Shown here: piece after piece, positions 55,649 through 64,000 of the stretch
Layout of the letters: the number at the start of each line of letters is the position of its first letter
Numbering within the stretch: the stretch's first letter is position 1
Assembly (NCBI GenBank): GCA_014281115.1
Contig: JACONQ010000001.1
Location: 930,001-994,000 of the forward strand
From: Laburnicola sp. R22_1
Lineage: Eukaryota; Ascomycota; Dothideomycetes; Pleosporales; Didymosphaeriaceae
Reading direction: 5' to 3'
DNA length: 64,000 nucleotides
Made by a program: the position numbers and the translations under genes
Notes under the pieces: model-generated
Told to the model about the DNA's origin: nothing
The model's database searches: none
What the model saw: the letters and a program-made list of their open reading frames with translations, nothing else

Positions 55649-58600
55649 ATGAGTGATCAGCGCAGTGAGCCCATCGCTGTTGTAGGCATCGGTTGTCGAT
55701 TTCCCGGCGGCTGTGATACTCCGTCTAAGCTATGGGAGCTGTTGAAAAACCCCAAGGATCTATCCCAAGAAATACCACCCGGCAGGTTCAATGTCGACCG
55801 TTTCTACCACAAAACTGGCAGTCATCATGGTACGACCAACGTACGCCGTGCGTATATGCTTTCAGAAGATATATCGCAATTCGACCACCAATTCTTCTCT
55901 ATTACGCCTGACCAGGCTGCTGCTATCGACCCACAGCAACGCCTACTACTCGAGGTCACGTACGAAGCTGTCGAATCTATGGGGTGCACCATAGAACAGC
56001 TTCATGGCTCAGACACCGCGGTTTTTGTTGGTATAATGAATAACGATTATCTGGTTCAGCAAGCCTTGGATGTCGATTTCTCACCTAAATACAATGCGAC
56101 GGGTGTGGCAAATTCTAACGCATCGAGCCGCGTTTCTTACTTTTTCGACTGGCATGGTCCATCCATGGTATGTTGTCCTGACTATATATCATGATTTCAA
56201 AATGACGATTGTTAATTATTTTTGTTTTCCAGACTCTTGACACGGCATGCTCATCCAGTCTGGTGGCGGTGTATGAAGCCGTGCAGGCGATCCGAAGTGG
56301 CACTTCAAAAGTTGCTGTCGCAGCTGGTACAAATCTGGCTCTCATTCCCTTGGCATACATAACGACAAGTAATCTCAGCATGTTGTCCCCAACGGGCAAA
56401 AGCCGAATGTGGGACGCCGATGCAGATGGCTATGCTCGAGGCGAGGGCGTCGCATCGGTAGTTTTGAAGACATTGAGTGACGCAATCAGAGACGGCGACA
56501 ATATTCATAGCGTCATTCGGGAAGTAGGCGTCAATCACGATGGAAGGACGATGGGTCTAACGATGCCGAGCGCCACTGCTCAAGCTGATCTTATCCGCCG
56601 CGTATACCGTCAAGCTGGTCTTGATCCTCGAGACAGGAATGATCGGTGCCAATTCTTCGAAGCTCACGGTTAGTTGCTCCATGAACATCTGTAACGTAAG
56701 CTGATAATTCAGGCACCGGTACCCCCGCTGGTGATCCGCAGGAAGCTGAGGCTCTAAGCAAAGCCTTCTTCGACGAAGAAAACTCCGCTGATGATGACAT
56801 GCTCTTTGTCGGCTCCATCAAAACCATCGTTGGTCACACTGAGTCTACAGCTGGATTGGCTGGACTGCTAAGAGCTTGTTTGGCTTTGAAGCATGCGACA
56901 ATACCTCCGAATCTCCTGTTCAATCGGTTAAACCCAACTGTGGCGCCTTTCACCGCCCATCTTCAGATTCCTACTACTGCTCAGCCCTGGCCATCACATC
57001 ATGGTAGCGATCTTGTTCGGAGAGCAAGTATTAACAGCTTTGGATTCGGCGGTGCTAACGCTCATGTGATCCTTGAGTCATACGATTCTACGACACATTC
57101 TGTTCGTAGCATTGGAGTTCCATCATCCCCCTCCGAATCAACTGGCCCAGACATGGTGTCTTCATCAGTACCATCGATCCCTTTCGTATTCTCGGCCGCA
57201 ACAGTGGGCTCGTTGCACGGAAATCTACGTGCTTTTCAGGCCTATCTCGAGCAATATACTGACACGCTTTGCCCGGCGAGTCTGGCGCATCATCTGGTTG
57301 CGAAGAAATCGGATTTCTCAAACCGAATTTCGTTTTCGGCTGAATCCCTGCAAGATCTAACAGCTAAAATTGCGCATGCTCTAGAACCGAACACAGGCAG
57401 TCCAAGCAACTCTTTAGCATCGCGTTTCTCCGACCACCCATGTATCTTGGGTGTATTCACTGGACAAGGTGCTCAGTGGGCAACGATGGGTACCAAACTC
57501 ATCGCCTCGATACCCCTCGCGTCCTCAATTATTGATGAGTTAGAAGTGGCACTATCGACGCTCCCGGAAAAAGACCGGCCGAGATGGAGTCTCATGCAGG
57601 AATTACTCGCTACAAACACCTCTCGGATGAACCAAGCTGAGATTTCTCAGCCTCTGTGCACTGCTATTCAACTTGTGCTTGTCGATTTGCTCCGCGCCGC
57701 GAGAGTGAAGTTTTCGGCTGTAGTTGGACACTCTTCTGGAGAGATCGCGGCGGCCTACGCTGCTGGGTTCATAAGCAAGCGCGACGCAATTCGAATAGGT
57801 TTCTACCGTGGGCACTATGCAAAGCTGGCTTCCGGTGCTTCGGGTGAACCTGGAGCGATGATGGCGGTTGGCACGTCCTTCGAAGATGCGCAGGAGCTAT
57901 GCCAGCTAGAAGATTTTGCTGAAACTCTTCGCATAGCTGCACACAACTCACCAGAAAGTGTGACGCTTTCTGGTGACTCATCGGCTATTGAACGAGCGAG
58001 GCTAGTCTTTGAGGAAGAGAAGAAGTTTGCTAGACCATTGAAAGTGGACACGGCTTATCATTCACATCACATGAAGCCTTGCGAATTGTGGTACCTGAGA
58101 GCTCTTCGCGACTGTGCAGTGGAAGTGCTACAGCCTGCCGTAGAAGCTCCTCTGTGGTATTCAAGCGTCTACGATGGCGAGCTCATGGGAGAAAACTCGC
58201 CAATAAACGCGGAGTATTGGGTAGACAACATGATCAAACCGGTGTTGTTTTCTCGCGCAGTAGCCCAGGCCTGGGGGTCATCTGGAAGCAAATTCACCTT
58301 CGCAGTGGAAATCGGACCGCATCCAGCACTGAAAACGCCGACTCTTGACACTCTCAAGGCCATTGGTACTGGTATCTCTGGGTACTCTGGTGTTCTATAT
58401 CGTGGGAAACACGATGTCGAGGCTTTCAAAGACATGCTCGGAGTTCTATGGGCGGAGGCTGGTCGAGCTGCGGTGGACCTGCTGGCATTTGAGCAGGTCG
58501 GCGGCGCGCACTCAACTTGCTTTCGACCTATTCCAGATCTGCCAAAGTATTCCTGGAATCACGATAGACGACTATGGTGTGAAGCGCGCTCGTACAAACA

Positions 58601-61600
58601 TGAGCGCTCACATGAGCTACCTTATCATGACCTCCTCGGACGACTCACCTCAGACAGTACTGCAGACCAATGGCGGTGGCGGAACGTCCTCGACGTGAGG
58701 CAGTTGCCGTGGTTGAGTGGGCATGCCCTCCAAGGCCAGACCGTATTTCCTGCAACAGGCTACATCGCTCTTGCGATGGAATCGGCCATGCAGGTTGCTG
58801 GATCATCACCTGTTCAATTGGTCGAGTTGCTGGATCTGAACATTGCCAAAGCCATTGTCATTAGCGAGGCCGCACCCACAGAGCTCGTCATCTATATGAG
58901 CCGCATAACCTGGAATGATGTTCAAGAGGTCACGGCAGAGTTCTCTGTTTACTCTGCAGTTGCTACCAAGGATTCGCCTGGACTGACATTGAATTGTCGC
59001 GGCGACGTACGTATTACGCTTGAAAACAAGGCGGGACGAACTGCAGTACCACTGCCACCGAGGGAGATCCACTCCGTCAACATGTCAGAAGTCGATGTGG
59101 AACGCTTTTACTCCTCCTTACGAGACGATGCCGGCTATACATACGAGGCGCCATTCAGAAACATCACCAAGCTTTCGCGTCGGCTTGGGCTGTCCACGGG
59201 GACCATTCAACCGCCCGAACCAGAGAGCAATACTACTCAATTCTTATTCCATCCTGCTATAGCGGACTGTGCCTTACAGGGCATGTTTGCAACATACAGT
59301 GCCCCTGGAGATGGCTCCATTACGTCAATAATGGTGCCGAAGAGCTGTCGTCGAGTATCTCTAGTCCCATCTCTCTGGGAGGCTCAGATTGATGGTGATG
59401 TGTATTTTGACTGTAATTTGACAAACAACGGTGCAGACAGTGGTGTAGCTGGTGATATTGACATCTACTCTTCTGGATACGAAAACAAGATGATGCAGTT
59501 CGAAGGGCTTACCTTTGTCTCGTTTGCCGCAGCGACAAAGGAAGACGACAGATCACTATTTCAAGAGTCCATCTGGTGTCCCAACAGTCCGGATGGCAAG
59601 CTTGTGCTCGGAGATCGTGAACCGACAGCCACAGAGAAGCAGAAAGCACTGGATGCTGAACGTGCGGCATTTTTCTACATGTGCAAGCTCGTTCGGTCCG
59701 TCGACCCGGATGCACGTCCAAGCCTTCCATGGCATCGTCAAGCATTGCTAGAAAGTACCGAGCGAGTTGTGGATAGCGCTCGCAGTGGCGCTCACCCATA
59801 TGCCAGTGGCTGGTTGAACGACACTGCCGAAGAAATTGCATCTATGATGGACAGGCAAGTATTGTAAAGGATCATCCAAAATACATCCACTGACTCCTCG
59901 TAATTAGCTATGGCGACGATGCCGACTTCAACATCACACGTGCTGTTGGCGAACACTTACCGCTCCCAAAGGTCATGTCTGGAGAGGTTAACATCTTGGA
60001 GTACATGGCGCAGAATGATTACCTTGGTCGCTACTATCGGGAAGCTGCCGGATTTGAGTCGCTCAATGACTCCGTCGGAGGCCTTGTTGCTCAAATCACC
60101 AACAAATATCCACATATAAACTTTTGCGAGGTGGGTGCTGGAACCGGCGGTGCCACCAAAGCCGTCTTGGACGTCGTAGGCAATGCCTTTGCCTCGTATA
60201 CCTACACAGATATCTCTAGTGGCTTTTTCGAGACCGCTCAAAGTCGGTTCCATGCTCATCACGGGAAAATGATCTACAAGACCTTGAACATCGAGCATGA
60301 TCCAGTTGATCAAGGCTTTGTATCACAAGCATATGATTGCGTTGTTGCCGCGAATGTCTTGCATGCGACCAAGTCGCTTGAGACCACGCTCCGCAACGTC
60401 CGACGCCTTTTGAAACCCGGCGGGTACCTGATCTTGTTTGAAATTATTGGCAACAACGTCATGCGTATCCCAATGGTCATGGGCGGCCTTCCTGGATGGT
60501 GGATCGGCCATGAAGATGGACGAAAATATGCTCCCACAATTGAAATCGAAGAATGGGACACCATACTCAGACGGACAGGATTTTCCGGTGTGGATACGCA
60601 TACTCCCATGAAAGACAAGGTTTCTTTGCCTGGTGCGATTTTCTGTTCCATGGCTTGCGATGAGCATATCGACATCCTCCGGAATCCTCTAGTGACGGAC
60701 ATTGATCAAAGCGCTAATGACTGTCTGGTTATTTTGCACGGGAAAAGCGACATCGGCAGACAGCTCTTGGGCATGCTCGAGCTACACTTCGCCAAAGTTG
60801 TTGTTGCTGAAAACTTGGACGCCCTGCCAGAAATACCTGCTCGCGCCCACATAGTGTCGCTACAAGATTACGGCGATTCCATTTTTGAGAATCTTACCGA
60901 ACTTCGCTGGAGCAACTTGCAGAGACTACTTGAGTCACCACAGACGGTACTCTGGGTCACTAGCGATGCGTCTTGCTCCAATCCATACGCAGGCATGTCG
61001 ATAGGTTTATTCCGAAGTCTCTACCACGAGCTCATGGGGTGCCTGGTACAAACTTTGGACTGCGAGCCTGGGCACACGGCCACTGACTTGCATACGATTG
61101 CCGAACTGGTACTTCGCTTGAGGAAGCTTGCAAGCCTGAGCCAGCGAGATATAGATGCCGACATCTTGTGGACCGTCGAGCCCGAACTACGCTTGCGTGA
61201 CGGACGACTGGAAGTTCAGCGAGTACGTTCAGCCCGGGAGCGAAATGATCGCCTCAATTCACGCCGCCGGCCTATCTTCCAGGGTCAGGATTCTCGCAAC
61301 GCGTTCCTCGACTTGCGTTTCGAAAGCGGAAGCCACGTACTCGAAGAGATCCAGGGTGCAAAACCTTTGGCTAATGTTGAATTCCTTGCTGTCAGGGTGA
61401 CGACTTCGTTCCTATTGGCTGTAAAGACACCTATGGGACATGCATTTGTATGCCTCGGGTTCAACGAAGCTAGTGGAGAGAAGGTCTTGTGTTTGTCGGA
61501 GACAAATTCGTCCCGGCTGGTCATTCACAAATCTTGGACTCGCGCTATTGCTATGGAAGTGATTGACAGACAATATTTGTCGTTAGTCATAGGAGCTTTG

Positions 61601-63479
61601 GTCAACCAGCAAATCGTGGACGCTCTGCCTTCATCTGGAGCTCTCTTAGCGTATGACCCGGATCTTGGTCTTGCCTCGCTCTTATCCAAGCAAATGTCCA
61701 TTCAGAACAGAAGCGTCTTGTTTATCACCTCGCGCCCTAAGATGCGACATCATCGGGGCAAGTGGGTGTCTCTCCACCGCCAATGCACCTCTAGAACCAT
61801 TGCAGGAATTCTCCCGAATGGCTTATCCACATACCTGTATTCGTCCCATCTGGCATCCGATTCGGAACGCTTTGATGAACGGATTCGACAGCTTCTTCCA
61901 CCACACTGCCAAACTATGGATGCTGACGTTTTGGTTTCGAGGCGTGCTGCTAAGTTACCACGAGAATCTGCAAGCTCCGTCACCGACCTGTTGCAAAGTG
62001 TTACAGAGTTTGCCGAGTCTCAATTGAACGGTATTCCCGATGGTGTCGCTCTTGAGACGCTGTCATTACACGACATTGTTTTGGCAACAGAGCCGTTTGA
62101 TGTTACCGCGAAATTCCTCGTGGACTGGGACTCTGATATGAGTGCGCCAGTGAGAATCAAGCCCGTGTCTTCTCGTCTTGATCTTTTCAGCGGAAATAAG
62201 ACCTACTGGCTTGCAGGTCTTTCTGGCAACCTTGGTCGGTCTTTGGCAGACTTCATGATTGCACATGGGGCAAGACACGTTGTCCTGAGCAGTCGAAACC
62301 CCAGAGAGGAAAAGCCGTGGATCGACTGGCATCTTTCTGAGCAGGGGGCACAAGTGAAATATTTTCAGAACGACGTCGCCGACTCCACGTCCGTTGAGAA
62401 TACGCTCAAACAGATTACTGCGTCTATGCCACCGCTAGGTGGAGTTGCTCTGGGCGCGTTGGTTCTTTGCGATCGCATGTTTGCCCAGATGAAATTTGAA
62501 GAGTTTCAGCAGGTCATGGACCCCAAGGTACAGGGCACTCTCAACTTCAGTCGGCTCTTCTCACTTGACTCATGTCTGCCACCTCTGGACTGGTTTATTG
62601 GATTTTCATCCATTGTGGCTACTATGGGCAATCCTGGACAAGCCAACTACTCTGCGGCCAACTGTTTCATAAAAGCAGTCATCAACCAGCGCCGAGCTCA
62701 AGGTTTGGCTGGCTCTGTCATTGATATATCGCGTGTCATTGGCGTTGGATACGTTGAACGAGAGATGAAGAGCGATGGGAGACTAACGAGGGAACAAAAA
62801 GAGCGTCTCTTCACCGGCTCCATGACCCTGCCCATGTCGGAGACTGATTTGCACCAATTGTTCGCAGAGGCCATCGTATCGGGCCGCCCGGCGATGGTAG
62901 ACAATGGCAATCACGATATAATTACCGGCATGGCACCGGTGCGCAAGGAGAACGCACATCACAAGTCTTGGCCAAACAATCCTAAATTCGGGCTCCTGGT
63001 GAAAGTGGGCGAGGAAAGTATTGCTGAGATGAGCGAGCAAGCCAGCAACCGCATCCCAATAAAGAAGCTACTTGCCGAAGCGGAATCACGAGACGAGAAG
63101 GGGAAGATCCTTAAAGGTACGTTGCAAAACCAATAACGATTCCTCGACACTACTGACTGACTGCTGTACTGCTGTAGATGCTTTGATGAATAAACTCCGG
63201 GCTGTCCTCTTTCTTTCAGGATCCGACGCCCCAGTCGAGGAAGTGCCACTCATAGATATCGGTGTCGACTCGCTGGTCGGCGTTGAGATCCGTGCCTGGT
63301 GTCTAAAAGAGCTCGACGTTGACGTCCCGGTCATGAAAATTTTGGGAGGAATTTCTTTGAATGAAATTGTGGAACAGGTACTAGACTCGTTGTTGTCGCC
63401 AGAAGATGGCGACAAGCAGAAACAAGTAGAACCTCAAGCCGCAGAGTCAGACACTTTGCAGTCAAAGGCACAAGAGTAA
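55649..63479 (+). CDS. Highly reducing iterative polyketide synthase (KS-AT-DH-MT-ER0-KR-ACP)
   Basis: Five exons (55649-56167, 56233-56668, 56713-59863, 59908-63116, 63178-63479) give 2538 residues. KS: DTACSSS, EAHGTGT and [15 protein letters not shown] near residue 566 and GHSSG near 656. [12 protein letters not shown] near 988 and the Asp/Gln of [10 protein letters not shown] near 1169. C-methyltransferase: [11 protein letters not shown] near 1442. The part between about 1600 and 2100 has no NADPH motif, so the ER is non-functional. [12 protein letters not shown] near 2138, then SSIVATMG and NYSAANC near 2282. ACP: GVDSL near 2470. There is no thioesterase, reductase or condensation domain, so an outside enzyme must release the chain. 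The product should be a methylated, partly reduced polyketide. Confidence 0.95.
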
Positions 63480-64000
63480 AAGCGCGAACTACTCTGAAAC
63501 AGCGAGCTGGGGATCTCAACTCGGCATCGTTTTCTATTTCCTTTCATATCACGAAGCTTGTTCCAGAATTTCGCAATACTTGCGCAGGTTACTCGTTGGT
63601 TTCTTAGCACATGTACCTCTTCGTAGAAACGATATATCATATCAATCTATGTTCCACAAAATTATAAAATTGGATCGCTTTTTTTTGAACAAACCTGCGT
63701 CCCGCAACTATACTTTGGTAAAGGAAATAACTAGCTATAGCCTATTTTTCTGTGTACCAGCTCTGTGCAAGATATCTATCACATGAATTGGATCGCTTTT
63801 CTCCATATGAACGGTTCGAACGGTTCACTAATCGTCGAGTCGATAGCATGCGTGATACGTGCACAGCATCCGGAGGTAATAACGCCGGACCGGTAAGTTG
63901 ACCGGCGAAATTGGAGTAAATTAAGTTCGTAGAAGCAAGAAACGGACCGTTTCTATGCCGCTTGCAATGCTTGGGGCAGTGATATATCTCATTTTTTCTC
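63480..64000. other. Downstream region, possible further cluster promoter
   Basis: No gene is complete here. The right part has CCGGACCGG at 63885-63893 and CCGGCGAAA at 63902-63910, similar to the cluster motif. It may be the promoter of a further cluster gene outside the window. A GAACGGTT direct repeat lies near 63809-63826. Confidence 0.4.

Overview
The window is nuclear DNA of a filamentous ascomycete (Pezizomycotina). A class such as Dothideomycetes would be a guess. The evidence is short 41-70 nt GT-AG introns with CTAAC/CTGAC-type branch sites, compact genes with divergent promoters, heavy RIP-type decay of transposons (CpA to TpA, with TAG/TAA stops where glutamine codons are expected), AT-rich isochores with sharp edges, and a fungal polyketide cluster.

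Layout: 1-1690 is AT-rich repeat DNA with a Tc1-like relic at the left edge. An amino-acid/choline-type permease gene lies at 2158-4259. At 5548-9528 a pogo/Fot1-type transposon carries a second pogo-type element inserted in its transposase gene, both with TA target duplications. A RIP-degraded AT-rich block follows to about 13560 and contains a 2.1 kb near-palindrome. From 14.2 to 41.3 kb lies an ordinary housekeeping region: a multi-pass membrane protein, elongin A, THO subunit 7, tubulin chaperone A, MCM4, a divergent sugar-acid dehydratase/aldolase pair, an HSL-type esterase, an external-type NADH dehydrogenase, arginase, a DUF167 protein, a secreted cupin, a conserved unknown protein and a proline-rich single-pass membrane protein. 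An intron-bearing tRNA-Ala(AGC) and a non-AT-rich pogo relic follow.

From 43.57 kb to the right edge lies a seven-gene secondary-metabolite cluster: FAD monooxygenase, FSH1-type hydrolase, aldose-1-epimerase-like protein, cytochrome P450, trans-acting enoyl reductase, full-length MDR-type ABC transporter and a 2538-residue highly reducing polyketide synthase. The synthase has KS-AT-DH-MT-degenerate ER-KR-ACP and no release domain. The parts fit the logic known from lovastatin biosynthesis (synthase plus partner reductase plus separate FSH1 thioesterase). The gene set recalls fusarielin-type decalin clusters. Two points stand out. The epimerase-like protein appears to lack both catalytic histidines of mutarotases. 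A GC-rich motif, CCGGCGGGT or a close variant, occurs in all four promoter regions that serve the seven genes, which suggests one shared regulator whose gene is not in the window. The cluster may continue past the right edge.

Coordinates of spliced genes run from start codon to stop codon. Splice sites were chosen by eye from GT-AG signals, branch sites, reading phase and family conservation.
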